DNA of 64,000 nucleotides from G963665085 sp963665085. GTDB lineage: Bacteria > Bacteroidota > Bacteroidia > Bacteroidales > JAAAOM01. How positions within the stretch are numbered: the first letter of the stretch is position 1; each line of letters begins with the position of its first letter. Below the pieces are notes generated by a model that was not told the DNA's origin, did not search any database, and worked only from the letters and a program-made list of their open reading frames with translations. The stretch is taken from positions 1,798,001-1,862,000 of the forward strand of contig CAXXXS010000001.1 in the NCBI GenBank assembly GCA_963665085.2, given 5' to 3'. Positions 7,969 to 18,216 of this stretch are shown one piece after another. Made by a program: the position numbers and the translations under genes.

Positions 7969-9675
7969 TTATTCACTATATCCCGGATTTTGTTCTAACA
8001 CAGCTCCTGTGTTAAGATCAATTTCCGTTTGGGGAATGGGCCATAAATTCTGATGATCCTGGATTCCGAGTCCGGGATTGCTTGGATTATCATTATATTG
8101 ACGGACTCGTTCTACAAGTTTGCCCAAACGCATTAGAGTAATCATTCTCCATTCTTCGGTGTAAAGCTCTCTTGCCCTTTCATCTAAAATATAATCGATT
8201 GTTACATCACTTGCAGAAATTGAAGTTGCATTGGAACGTGCCCTCACTGTATTGATATCACTTGCAGCCTTACCGGTCTCTCCTAATCCCAAGTATCCTT
8301 CAGCGCGTAACAAATAGGTTTCTGCTAATCGCATTGCATAAAGATCTTTATGATTTACCCCTCCTCCTGATCTTGATAAATCTGTATAATGATCGCATGG
8401 CGCAGCAACTTTCATAAAATAAGGATAAATATATTGGCAAGTATCTTTTAATGGGCTACTTCTGTCTCCATCATAAAGACTCCATTCGATTTTCATCCCA
8501 TCATAAGCTGATTCCGGATTGTTAAAATAAAAATTTCTTTTTATACAAGCTTCAGCATTTCTAAGATCATTATTCCAATTATCTTTCCATATATCGTAAG
8601 CCACATAGTTTGTTGGACGGCTCCATGCTACAGGTCGACCTAATGTATCACTATACCCGGTATATGATCCTTCTTGTAATTCTCCAACAAAAGCCTTGTA
8701 ACCGTCAGGAGTATTACCCATTCTGTAATAGGCAGGACCAAAACCTCTTTCTCCTGCATAAAAACCGCCTCCAATAATATCAGGATCATTTTGAATTACC
8801 CAAATAGCCTCCGTATTGTTACTCAAGTTATGATTATCCATCACAAACAAATCAGAGAATACATTCTCGCTATTAAAAATGTTTGGCTGAGAACCGAAAC
8901 GTTCTGTCATTAAACCGTAGCCATAATCATCAATAACATGAGTAGCTGCATCAACAGCTAATTGAAATTCTTCTGTCGCCAGATATACTTCACTTAACAT
9001 ATTCCAGGCAGCTCCTTGTGTTAACCTCCCGGCAGCAATTTCTTCTCCTCTTTTGGGCAGATAAGTTGCAGCAAAATTTAAATCTTCTACCATTTGTGTA
9101 TAAACATCTTCTTTAGGGGCTCTTTCAAAATCTGTTTTTGGCGAAGTTACAGGTTCAGTTAGCAAGGGAACATCTCCAAATAGTGTAACTAAAATGCGAT
9201 AACCAAATGCCCTAACAAATTTTGCTTCGGCTATGTATGAGTTTTTTTCATTTTCATCCGACCACTCAACATTTTCAACGCCTTCCAGAATAGTATTAGC
9301 CTGGTAAACAAGATCAAAAGCTTTTGTCCAGAATCTTTCTGGTAAATCCCCTGTTGGTACAATCTCAACATCCCAGTTACACAACATCCCACCGCCAGGG
9401 TCTTCGCCAAAATAAGCCTCATCCGTACCAAGGGCAACATAAGTAAACATGTATTTCTCGTTAACGGCAGAATACCAATCTCTTGTTAAACTGTACAAGC
9501 CAACAACTCCCACTTCAACATCCTGGGGAGAGTTAAATGCATTAGATGCAGCAATAAAGTCTATCGGAACTTCCTCTAATACACTCTCATCACAGGAAGA
9601 AAAGAAAAGGGCAGATAAAAGCATCCATAAAATGCCTTTCCTTGTATATTTATATATTGAATTTTTATTATTCAT
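7969..9675 (-). CDS. SusD/RagB family nutrient-binding lipoprotein
   Basis: Surface lipoprotein that forms the lid of the SusC pore and binds the glycan. The start at 9675 (MNNKNSIYKY) gives 568 residues with a signal peptide ending in a lipobox (LFFSSC); the upstream TTG at 9720 is less likely. SusD traits include the N-terminal DVEVGVVGLYSLTRDWY region, the TPR-like helices with AEAKFVRAFGYRILVTLFGDVPL, and the conserved C-terminal block ADINTVRARS / ILDERARELYTEEWRMITLMRLGK. It follows the SusC gene by 50 bases in an operon and precedes the GH38 enzyme. Specificity for mannose-containing glycans is inferred from that neighbour. Confidence 0.95.
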   Translation of the reverse strand: MNNKNSIYKYTRKGILWMLLSALFFSSCDESVLEEVPIDFIAASNAFNSPQDVEVGVVGLYSLTRDWYSAVNEKYMFTYVALGTDEAYFGEDPGGGMLCNWDVEIVPTGDLPERFWTKAFDLVYQANTILEGVENVEWSDENEKNSYIAEAKFVRAFGYRILVTLFGDVPLLTEPVTSPKTDFERAPKEDVYTQMVEDLNFAATYLPKRGEEIAAGRLTQGAAWNMLSEVYLATEEFQLAVDAATHVIDDYGYGLMTERFGSQPNIFNSENVFSDLFVMDNHNLSNNTEAIWVIQNDPDIIGGGFYAGERGFGPAYYRMGNTPDGYKAFVGELQEGSYTGYSDTLGRPVAWSRPTNYVAYDIWKDNWNNDLRNAEACIKRNFYFNNPESAYDGMKIEWSLYDGDRSSPLKDTCQYIYPYFMKVAAPCDHYTDLSRSGGGVNHKDLYAMRLAETYLLRAEGYLGLGETGKAASDINTVRARSNATSISASDVTIDYILDERARELYTEEWRMITLMRLGKLVERVRQYNDNPSNPGLGIQDHQNLWPIPQTEIDLNTGAVLEQNPGYSE

Positions 9676-9725
9676 ATGTAATTTTTTATTCGTTATTTTT
9701 TGATAGGAATAATTTTTCAACTTAG

Positions 9726-12700
9726 TTAAAAGCTTATATTAACACCACCAATTACACTTCGCATCATAGGAGAACCTGTTTCGGGATCCCAACCAGACCA
9801 ATCTGTCCATGTATATAGATTCTTACCCGTTACATAAACTTTTAAACCATTAATTTTAAGTTTTGCTAACATATCTGGGCTAAAAGTGTAAGCCAGTGTT
9901 ACATCTTGTAAGCGTATATAGCTTTTATCCTGGTATACCCCTGGATTTATGGATGGGTTATAATACATTCCCGGAGCATTATTTACCGGATTATCGGGTC
10001 TCCAGTAATCCCTAATTGCTGTTCTGTTTAACCTGTAAGCCATATCTGTTCCTCCAGCGACAACAGCACCAGTATTACTTGCCATATAATATCCATTCCC
10101 ACCTTGAATAGAATTCAAAAAGAAACTAAAACTTATGTTTTTATAAGAAAAACTATTATTGACACTAAATCGATAATTAGCATCTGTTGAACCTAATATT
10201 TCTCTATCATCTTCAGCCGTAATCTCACCGTCCTCATTAAGATCTTTTATTTTGAACTGACCAGGGTAATAATCCTCTATAATAGTTCCATTAAACAAAT
10301 CTTCTTCTTGCCAAACTCCCATGTTTTTATATCCATAAATCGCATTAATCGACTCTCCTACAAACCAACTGTTACCAATATCCTCTGTAACATCATCATA
10401 AAGTTTTGTGATTTTATTTCTTACCATGGAATAAGCTAAGGATGTTCTCCAGTTAAAATCTGATGTCCGGATAATATCTGCTGATAGACTGACCTCAATA
10501 CCTTTGTTTTCTATCCCTCCAATATTAGTCCATACACTTGAGTTCCCTGATGCTCTTGGTATCGATCTCTCAACTAAAACGTCTGTTGTTTCTGCCTTAT
10601 ATACATCGATACTTCCAGAAATTCTATTGTCCCATAAGTTATAATCTATACCAGTATTAAAAGATGCTGTTTTTTCCCAACCCAATTCACTATTACCCAA
10701 TGAGTATGAATATATTCCAATAGCAGTTGCCCCGTCAAATACAGTGCTATTGCTGCCCATCTTAGATTGGCTGTAATATCGTCCAATTCCTTGGTTTCCA
10801 TTGATACCGTAGGATACACGTAGTTTTAAGAAATCAATCCATTCCGTATTACCAAGAAAAGATTCTTCGGAAAGAACCCATCCTAAAGATAATGAAGGGA
10901 AATTACCGAATTTTTTACTTTTTCCAAATCCGGAGAAACCATCTCGCCTAATAGTTGCAGTAAGTAAATAACGACTATCATAACTGTAGTTAATTCTTCC
11001 CATATACGAAATTGTATTTTCTTCATAAGCACCAGTAGAAAATTCCTGATTTTCGGCAAGCTCCATTGAATTATATCCCAACATCTCGTTTTCAAAACCA
11101 GTTCCCTCCATAAATGAAGTTTCTCCGTAAAGATTTTCTCTACTAAACAGATAGGTTAAATTTAATTTGTGCTTGTCGGCAAATGTCCGGTCGTAGGTTA
11201 TAATATTGTTCAATAACCAGTTTTTTTCTTCTTCATTTTCTTTTTCTGCCAAACCATCTACTTTAGAACCATCAGCAACAGTTGTTGGATAATATCGTGA
11301 ATATCGGTCAAATGTATATGACTTAGAATAATTTATCTCATACCTTAATCCTCTTACCCATGGTACCTCAACTTTCCCTTTCAAAACTAAATTGAAAAAA
11401 TCTTCGGGAGAACTATCATCTACTAATAAATTTCCAAGAGGGTGGTAATTATATGATTCGCCTGCAATATAAACTGGATAATTCCCATCTTCATCATACA
11501 TATTTCCTAATGGACTTGCTTGTAGTGCATAACCTGCCGAAGCACTTAATCCAGAGTAATCCCTATGAGAATAAGTTGGATCGAATTCGATAGATAACCA
11601 ATCATTTATCTTATTTTCAAATCTTCCAAAAAATGTTAGTCGTTGAAATTTATCATTTAATAAGATACCTTCTTGATTTGTATAAGAGGTTGATAAATAA
11701 TAATTTGTTTTTTGAGTTTTTCCCGAAACACTCAAATTATAAGATTGAATGGGGGCAACCTGAAAAACTTCATCTAACCAGTCGACCTCATTTCCTGCAA
11801 GATAATTCTCTTGTTCCTCAGCTGTTCTAAGATATGATGCTACTAATTCTTTATCTGTAATATCTGGCCTAACGGGTCTGTCACCAGCGTTTATAGGATT
11901 TGTTTCATACCAATCGTACAAATCTTGCTGATAATAATAATCAACAAGCCGTACCGCATATTGTTCTGCATTCATAACCTTTGTTCTTTCTGTATTAGCA
12001 AGGTTTTGAAAGCCATAATATGTATTAAAGTTAAACTGAGGCTTTTCTGATGTTCCTTTTTTTGTGGTAATCGCAATTACACCATTGGCAGAACGGTAAC
12101 CATATACAGCAGCAGCACTTGCATCTTTTAAAACATCTACAGATTGAATATCGTTAACATTTAAATCAGCGGTGCTTCCTTTGAAAATAATTCCATCCAC
12201 CACAATTAAAGGGTAATCACTAGCGGACAAAGAAGTTTTTCCTCGAATTGATAATCCTCCAGTCTCCCCAGCACTTGAACCACTAGTTGCGTTTAAACCA
12301 GGCACATATCCCTGTAGCACTTGGGTTAAATCTGTAGTGGGGGTTAGTTCTTTTCCATCCATATCCATTCTTACAACGGAACCGGTTAAATCCTTCTTTT
12401 TTTGAGTGCCATAACCAACAACAACAACTTCTTCCAAACTTTCAATTAGTGGTACTAAGGCAACATCAACAGATAACCTACTATTAACTTCTACGCGCTC
12501 GGTATTATAACCAACAAATGAATAGAGCAATACAGAATTGGGGGAAGGAACGTCAATAGAATATTTTCCATCAACATCGGTTACAGTACCTGTAGTTGTA
12601 CCTTCAATAACAATATTAACTCCCGGCAACGGTACGCCACTAACAGCATCGGTAATAACACCCTTTATAGTGCTCTGCTGAGTTGCATTGATAAAATTTT

Positions 12701-13061
12701 TAGGAGCAACAACAACCAATTGATCATCTAGCATTAAGTAACTAATGTTTGTTTGTTCAAAAGCTTTTGATAGCAGTTCTGCAAGCGTAAAGTCCTGCAC
12801 ATTCAAATTAATATAACTTGATTTAATATAATCTGAACGATAAAGAAATTTGTAATTACTTTCTGACTCTATCTTATCAAGAAGTTCTTGAACCTGAATC
12901 TTCTGAGCATTAATAGTAAACCGCTCATTTTGTGAATAGACTTTAGCACTAATATGAACTAAGTTTAAACACAACAATAAGGTAATTAATTTCATAATAA
13001 TAAGTGTTTTTTTGAGACAGAACTTTCCCCTGTCTCGCTCAATAATTAAGAGTTTTTTCAT
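9726..13061 (-). CDS. SusC/RagA TonB-dependent glycan transporter with N-terminal STN signalling domain
   Basis: Outer-membrane TonB-dependent importer of 1111 residues. In order: signal peptide (to about residue 44), an STN domain (about 47-119, NAQKIQVQELLDKI...LVVVAP), a carboxypeptidase-regulatory-like domain (about 131-212, GVITDAVSGVPLPGVNI), the plug (about 225-340, with ITTKKG) and the 22-strand barrel ending in the aromatic-type C terminus GGVNISF. The STN domain is the hallmark of SusC proteins that signal to a FecR-type anti-sigma factor, and just such a gene lies 143 bases upstream. It forms the pore with the SusD protein downstream. Confidence 0.96.
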   Translation of the reverse strand: MKKLLIIERDRGKFCLKKTLIIMKLITLLLCLNLVHISAKVYSQNERFTINAQKIQVQELLDKIESESNYKFLYRSDYIKSSYINLNVQDFTLAELLSKAFEQTNISYLMLDDQLVVVAPKNFINATQQSTIKGVITDAVSGVPLPGVNIVIEGTTTGTVTDVDGKYSIDVPSPNSVLLYSFVGYNTERVEVNSRLSVDVALVPLIESLEEVVVVGYGTQKKKDLTGSVVRMDMDGKELTPTTDLTQVLQGYVPGLNATSGSSAGETGGLSIRGKTSLSASDYPLIVVDGIIFKGSTADLNVNDIQSVDVLKDASAAAVYGYRSANGVIAITTKKGTSEKPQFNFNTYYGFQNLANTERTKVMNAEQYAVRLVDYYYQQDLYDWYETNPINAGDRPVRPDITDKELVASYLRTAEEQENYLAGNEVDWLDEVFQVAPIQSYNLSVSGKTQKTNYYLSTSYTNQEGILLNDKFQRLTFFGRFENKINDWLSIEFDPTYSHRDYSGLSASAGYALQASPLGNMYDEDGNYPVYIAGESYNYHPLGNLLVDDSSPEDFFNLVLKGKVEVPWVRGLRYEINYSKSYTFDRYSRYYPTTVADGSKVDGLAEKENEEEKNWLLNNIITYDRTFADKHKLNLTYLFSRENLYGETSFMEGTGFENEMLGYNSMELAENQEFSTGAYEENTISYMGRINYSYDSRYLLTATIRRDGFSGFGKSKKFGNFPSLSLGWVLSEESFLGNTEWIDFLKLRVSYGINGNQGIGRYYSQSKMGSNSTVFDGATAIGIYSYSLGNSELGWEKTASFNTGIDYNLWDNRISGSIDVYKAETTDVLVERSIPRASGNSSVWTNIGGIENKGIEVSLSADIIRTSDFNWRTSLAYSMVRNKITKLYDDVTEDIGNSWFVGESINAIYGYKNMGVWQEEDLFNGTIIEDYYPGQFKIKDLNEDGEITAEDDREILGSTDANYRFSVNNSFSYKNISFSFFLNSIQGGNGYYMASNTGAVVAGGTDMAYRLNRTAIRDYWRPDNPVNNAPGMYYNPSINPGVYQDKSYIRLQDVTLAYTFSPDMLAKLKINGLKVYVTGKNLYTWTDWSGWDPETGSPMMRSVIGGVNISF

Positions 13062-13204
13062 AATTTTGATAATTGAAATTCGACCAATAGAATTTTAATT
13101 CACAGATAAACGGGGAATGTTGCGACCATTTCCCGTTTTTTAATTTGATTAATAAGTTTAGGTTTTTGTGTTTTTTACATAGGCATTAATTTTTTAGTTA
13201 AAGA

Positions 13205-14290
13205 TTAAATTTTAAGTTTAGAGATAATAATATTGTTCTTTTTCATTTGATATCTAAATGGCGTAGCTACTCTTAAAGCACTCAACGCCTGTTCTACAGA
13301 TTCTTTCTCAAAAACCCCGGATAATAAGACATTTGCCAAATCTTCATCTTGAATTTCTATCTTAACATCGTACCAACGTTCCATTTTTTTTGCTATGTCT
13401 GAAAACTTTTCATCTCTAAATACCAGCATATTATCTTTCCATGCAATAAATGTGTTGACAGCAACTTCTTCACTAATTGAAATTGGCAAATTGGATTTTT
13501 GAGTTGTAGATTTTGTGTCGGATAAAGCAATTGACTCGTCTTCACGTTGATATGTAGCCTCCTGGTTAGGCTCTAGGATTAACAATCTATTCTTTTCCTT
13601 AATTTGTTCTTTGTTTGAATAAATCTCAACTGAACCAGAAACTAAGACTGTTTGAACTATTTTTTCATCGTTATATGCTTTTACGTTGAATTCCGTCCCT
13701 AATACTCTTATTGTGATATCTTTTGTCTCAACTAAAAATGGATGAGCCGAATCTTTCTTCACATCAAAGAATGCTTCCCCTTCGATGTATACTCTTCTTG
13801 AAACACTATCGAATTGGGCGGGGTACCGCAATAAAGTTCCCGAGTTTAAATCCACAACTGACCCATCAGGTAATTTAACCTTGGTTTTTGATCCATAAGA
13901 AACTGTAATCTCGTTATCAGACACACATTCTAAACTATCAAATCCATATGTTTTTGTTGGATTAATTGTCCCCCTAATTAACCATCCTATTCCTAATGAG
14001 ATTATAATAATCGCTGCATATTTTAAATAAGGTATTAGAAGGTTTTTTCTAGTATTGTTATCCTTAGTATCAAAGCCAGAAAGAGATTTAATTTTTTCTA
14101 ACATCTTCTGGGTAGGCACATCAATTGAAGTATCTTTTGATTCTTTCCAGGCATTTTTTACAATATCAAACAGTTCCGGATTTTCATCTCTCGGGCGAAT
14201 AATATTGTTAAGCTCTTGATACTCCCTTGCTGTAAGGTTTTTCTCTTTATATTTTTCCAGTAGTTTTTGTATGTGTTCTTTCTTATCCAT
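13205..14290 (-). CDS. FecR family anti-sigma factor
   Basis: Inner-membrane anti-sigma factor of 361 residues. The cytoplasmic N-terminal part (about 1-85) would bind the sigma factor, one membrane helix follows at about 88-107 (YAAIIIISLGIGWLI), then the periplasmic FecR domain (about 125-225, with KLPDGSVVDLNSGTLLRYP and VEIYSN) and the C-terminal DUF4974-type domain (about 280-358, FRDEKFSDIAKKMERWYDV), which contacts the STN domain of the SusC protein. It lies between its cognate sigma gene (84 bases upstream) and the SusC gene. Substrate binding at the outer membrane is expected to release the sigma factor through this protein. Confidence 0.94.
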   Translation of the reverse strand: MDKKEHIQKLLEKYKEKNLTAREYQELNNIIRPRDENPELFDIVKNAWKESKDTSIDVPTQKMLEKIKSLSGFDTKDNNTRKNLLIPYLKYAAIIIISLGIGWLIRGTINPTKTYGFDSLECVSDNEITVSYGSKTKVKLPDGSVVDLNSGTLLRYPAQFDSVSRRVYIEGEAFFDVKKDSAHPFLVETKDITIRVLGTEFNVKAYNDEKIVQTVLVSGSVEIYSNKEQIKEKNRLLILEPNQEATYQREDESIALSDTKSTTQKSNLPISISEEVAVNTFIAWKDNMLVFRDEKFSDIAKKMERWYDVKIEIQDEDLANVLLSGVFEKESVEQALSALRVATPFRYQMKKNNIIISKLKI

Positions 14291-14374
14291 AATTATCTTC
14301 TAAATAAGTAGTGTCGTAATTAATTTTTTTCCGTGAAGCAAAATCCATTTTTTTTGCAAAAAACTGCAAAATGT

Positions 14375-14929
14375 TTATTTCAGATTTTTATAATCAAATA
14401 ATTGTTTACGAAGGAAATCAAGTGCATTTCTTATCTGAGTATCAACGGTATTCTCAGTAATATCTAATTTATTTGAGATTTCTTTGTAACTAAGGCCAGA
14501 GTATCTGCTAAGCATAAAAATCTCTTTTCTCCTCTCCGGTAATTTTTCTATAAGCTGCGAGAGCTTTTCCTCAAGTTCCCTATATTGCACATCATCATCG
14601 GTAACAAATGCAAATTCTTGGTTTTTATGGATATTATATTCTACAAAGGCATTAAAGCGTATTTTTTGTTGAATAAAATCATAAACCATATGACGTGTTA
14701 TCCCAAAAAGGTATGATATAAAACTGGACGATATTTTTAATCTTTTTCTTTGATCCCAAATTGACATAAATACATTCTGAACAAGTTCCTCGGCATCTGA
14801 AGAATCTGAAAGAAGCTTATAGGCAAACACATATACTTTCTTATGATATTTTAGAAATAATTTTTCAAATGCATTCGAATCATCTCGTCGCATTAATAAC
14901 AAAAGTTGCTGATCGTTTGATGAATCCAT
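14375..14929 (-). CDS. ECF RNA polymerase sigma factor (Bacteroidetes sigma-70 family)
   Basis: ECF sigma factor of 184 residues with a sigma region 2 (about 20-85, AFEKLFLKYHKKVYVFAYKL and DAEELVQNVFMSIW) and a region 4 helix-turn-helix (about 125-180, LPERRKEIFMLSRYSGLSYKEI then TENTVDTQIRNAL). This layout is that of the sigma factors paired with FecR and STN-containing SusC proteins. It is the first gene of the locus and probably drives the SusCD-mannosidase operon and possibly itself when the glycan is sensed. Confidence 0.95.
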   Translation of the reverse strand: MDSSNDQQLLLLMRRDDSNAFEKLFLKYHKKVYVFAYKLLSDSSDAEELVQNVFMSIWDQRKRLKISSSFISYLFGITRHMVYDFIQQKIRFNAFVEYNIHKNQEFAFVTDDDVQYRELEEKLSQLIEKLPERRKEIFMLSRYSGLSYKEISNKLDITENTVDTQIRNALDFLRKQLFDYKNLK

Positions 14930-15284
14930 TTAAAAACTTTAACCTTTAGAATTTACTTGAAGAATAATTATTTTTATCGCTCTTTATAAAATTGGACGAA
15001 AATAATAATTTAACATTCAATAAAAATTACTATTATTTTTAAATAAACATTAATTCTGGATTAATTAGAAACAGCAATAAAAATAAATAAACATCTCTAA
15101 ATAAAATTTTCAATAGCGAATAGAGATAAAAAAGTTGTCTAAAGACAAATAGAAAATTTTACTCCCAATGAATAACTTTTGTGAGTAATTCAATAAAACA
15201 ACTGGTATAGGTCAAAATAGGTGTAAATTCTCCAAGGAATGAAGATTTCTCATAAGAACAAAACGGTAGAAAATATCAATTTTA
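14930..15284. other. AT-rich intergenic region, no gene seen
   Basis: About 355 bases between the ECF sigma gene and the end of the beta-barrel receptor gene. It must hold the sigma promoter. I find no ORF, no clear TAnnTTTG element, no stable hairpin with a T-run and no RNA gene here. Confidence 0.5.
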
Positions 15285-18050
15285 CTATATATTCAGTTCG
15301 ATATCCCTTAATTTATAAGTAAATGTTAACATAATATATTGGGTCAAGACTTTTGACTCAGAATCTTCAACGTAGTATGTGTTTGTATTTCTTTTAACAC
15401 TTAGGCGGGAATTTAGAAGATCATAGACCGAGAGTTTTAATTCTCCCTTATTATGCTTTAAAAATTTATAGGCCAATGCACCATTCCATAATATATCGCT
15501 TTCGCCTTCTGCCAGTTTAAGCCCGGAGTAATGCACCAAAGAAAAATCAGTTGTAAAAACTACCCGATAAATTGGCATTATATACAATTTCGAAGATAAA
15601 CTTCCCTGGTAATAATCCTGGTCGTCTGTTGATTGTATGGTATATCTCAACATTGAATAATTTGCCCTGTAGGATATATTAAAATCAATTTTATCACTGA
15701 TATTACTTGTTATTGATATAGATGAAGTACTTGTTGTATTATTCGAGAAATACTTATCCTCATTTAAAAATGTAGGTGTTTGAGAATAATTTATTCCTGT
15801 ACTAACAGATAAGTTACTTCGAATTACTGTCCATGGAAAACTATATGTTGTTTGTGCTGAAAGTCTTCGGTATCCGCTTGTATTAATTGGTTTTGTATAC
15901 GAAGAACCAGCGTGTAAAATAGTCCCATCACTTAAAGTTGTATCACTTAAAGCTGAAACAGTATTATTACAAATATATTTATCCGATAATTTGGCTTCCA
16001 GATTTAGCATTAAAAACGACGTAAAAGCTGCATTGGAAAATCGCCAGTTTGAACGAAGGGAATGCGTATATTCCGGAGTAAGATCAGGATTCCCCTGAGA
16101 AATTCGTAAAGGATTTGAATTATCAATTATATCGTATAAGTCCGAAACATTTGGAATACGACCTTGTCCATCATAGGATAACTTTATGTTGATCCTATTA
16201 TTTTTTGAATAATTTAAATCCACCCTGGGTTCAAGAGCATTAAATACCATCCGGGTATCTGTATATTCAGAATAATCCTGTTCTCCTTCAAGTAAAACAT
16301 GTTTTAATGCTGTAGCCAATGAAAAATGTAAATCTCTTCCCAAATTTAACCGGTAACCAACATTTGCTTTTTGTGTATACGTATTGTGTTTACTGGTTCC
16401 TGTTAACGATGAATCTATTAGTGAATAAGTTTGGATCTCACTGTCAAACTCATTGGTTTCCAGGTCAGAATAATTATTATCAATAGAACCTTCGTATGAT
16501 AACAACAAAAGACTTTTGCTTCCTAATGCTTCTGTATAACTTAAATTTGTGGAAATACGCTTTGTGCTATTTTCTGTTGTTCTCTCCTGATTTATAATTT
16601 CTGATTCTCCTGTTTGAAAATATTCTGTATTTGAATTATTTATCTTTTTGGTATCTGTATTGTTTACACTCCCATCCAGACTTACAGAGAGTGTCCTTCC
16701 TCGTTTCCCGAATTTATGTCTGAGCAATATAGAATTTGAAAAATTATATCCTTGATTTTGATTCTCTGTTTTGTTCTCCATCGAATTAATATATTCACCA
16801 TCCAAGGAATAACTGTTTCCATCTTCTTCCATCGCTGAATAAAAATCCTGAAACGAAAAAGATGGAGATATTAAAATGGAATTAGACGAATTTATGTCAT
16901 TCTCAAGTCGCATGTTTAATCTATGATTTTGATTCTTTCCATCGTTTGAACCTGATTCATCATAGCTGCTTATTGAGGATTCCGGTAGGTAATAAGTTCT
17001 ATCTAAATAGGTTTCATCTTCATTCGCAATGTGATTGTAAAAATAGCTTCCACTTACGGTCCAGTTTTCGCCCCATTTATCGTTTAAATTTAGACCTATT
17101 GAGTTTGTTGTTTTAATACCACCTTGATCTCCACCGGCACTTTCTGCCATCCCCATATTATCTTGTTTAAAGAATTCTTGCTGATTAATATTGTTTGATG
17201 ATGCTATCAAAGACAGTCTTCGTGATTTATTAAATGAATGCACATTTGTTCCTACATTATAATTAATTCCCTCTCCTGCACCGGCATAAAAATTACCGAA
17301 TTTACCTTTGATTCCACCACCTTTTGTCTTGATATTGATTGTTTTGTATGAATTTCCATCATCAAAACCTGTAAATTCTGATTGTTCGCTTTTCTTATCA
17401 ATAACTTCAACCTTATCTACAACATCAGAAGGAAGTACATTTAATGCTATGCCGGGATCATCACTAAAAAATTCTTCCCCATCAATAAGAATTTTTACCA
17501 CTTCTTCGCCATATGCAGTTACTTTATCATCTTCAACTGTTATTCCTGGCATTTTTGAAATAAGATCTCCAACTGTAGCATCAGGGTTTACTTTATATGC
17601 ACTTGCAGAATATTCAACGGTATCTTCTTTAATTAAAATTCTGTTTTGAGTTTTTACTATTTCAACCTCATCGATTAAAAATATTCTTTTACGAAGTTTA
17701 ATATGGTAATCGTTTAATGAATTTGTAGAAGCTGTAATAGTAGAGTTAAATGAATTAGGCCGATAGCCTAAAAAATTCACTTCTACCCGATATTCTCCTG
17801 CCTCTGCTACTCTTATATTAAATTCTCCCTCTGAATTTGCTGTTGTATAATAAACAATACTGGTATCTTCTATCATCTGGGCTATAACAGTTGCACCAAC
17901 AAGCGGTTCGCTGTTCTCAATATCAATTATATCCCCTTTTATGGCAAGTCCTTGCCCATAAGAAAATCCTGTAACCAAAGTAAGGAGAAACAAAATACAA
18001 GTATTGAAAAAAATTCTCCTTCGATTTATTTTTAGATGGATTATTTTCAT
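15285..18050 (-). CDS. TonB-receptor-like outer membrane beta-barrel protein
   Basis: A 921-residue outer-membrane protein. A signal peptide ends near residue 33 (FSYGQG). Then come a carboxypeptidase-regulatory-like domain (about 36-120, IKGDIIDIENSEPLVGATV), a plug-like segment (about 140-230, with DATVGDLISKMPGITVEDD and NIKTKGG) and a barrel of the OMP_b-brl_3 type to the C terminus. It differs from SusC: no STN domain, no SusD partner, and shorter. Related proteins are annotated as TonB-dependent receptors of unknown substrate. The gene downstream of a Gly/Met-rich lipoprotein gene (167 bases) is on the same strand; together they may form one unit, but an 11-base inverted repeat lies between them. 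Confidence 0.88.
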   Translation of the reverse strand: MKIIHLKINRRRIFFNTCILFLLTLVTGFSYGQGLAIKGDIIDIENSEPLVGATVIAQMIEDTSIVYYTTANSEGEFNIRVAEAGEYRVEVNFLGYRPNSFNSTITASTNSLNDYHIKLRKRIFLIDEVEIVKTQNRILIKEDTVEYSASAYKVNPDATVGDLISKMPGITVEDDKVTAYGEEVVKILIDGEEFFSDDPGIALNVLPSDVVDKVEVIDKKSEQSEFTGFDDGNSYKTINIKTKGGGIKGKFGNFYAGAGEGINYNVGTNVHSFNKSRRLSLIASSNNINQQEFFKQDNMGMAESAGGDQGGIKTTNSIGLNLNDKWGENWTVSGSYFYNHIANEDETYLDRTYYLPESSISSYDESGSNDGKNQNHRLNMRLENDINSSNSILISPSFSFQDFYSAMEEDGNSYSLDGEYINSMENKTENQNQGYNFSNSILLRHKFGKRGRTLSVSLDGSVNNTDTKKINNSNTEYFQTGESEIINQERTTENSTKRISTNLSYTEALGSKSLLLLSYEGSIDNNYSDLETNEFDSEIQTYSLIDSSLTGTSKHNTYTQKANVGYRLNLGRDLHFSLATALKHVLLEGEQDYSEYTDTRMVFNALEPRVDLNYSKNNRINIKLSYDGQGRIPNVSDLYDIIDNSNPLRISQGNPDLTPEYTHSLRSNWRFSNAAFTSFLMLNLEAKLSDKYICNNTVSALSDTTLSDGTILHAGSSYTKPINTSGYRRLSAQTTYSFPWTVIRSNLSVSTGINYSQTPTFLNEDKYFSNNTTSTSSISITSNISDKIDFNISYRANYSMLRYTIQSTDDQDYYQGSLSSKLYIMPIYRVVFTTDFSLVHYSGLKLAEGESDILWNGALAYKFLKHNKGELKLSVYDLLNSRLSVKRNTNTYYVEDSESKVLTQYIMLTFTYKLRDIELNI

Positions 18051-18161
18051 TTTTAATAAGATTTATCAACTGCTTTATCCTGGAATAACAAAGGCTTTTT
18101 TTTAGAAAACTTTATATGTAGCTTTTATGGATTTTAAAGTCTGTGATTTGTTAACAACGGT

Positions 18162-18204
18162 TTTAGTATAGAAAAGACATTGTTTTGTTCTTCTCTATAC
18201 TAAA
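18162..18204. repeat. 11-base perfect inverted repeat between lipoprotein and receptor genes
   Basis: TTTAGTATAGA (18162-18172) and TCTATACTAAA (18194-18204) are perfect inverted copies around a 21-base AT-rich spacer, located just after the lipoprotein stop. There is no T-run following it on the minus strand, so it could be an mRNA 3' hairpin or a protein-binding site ahead of the receptor gene. Confidence 0.5.
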
Positions 18205-18216
18205 ATTGGTATTCTA

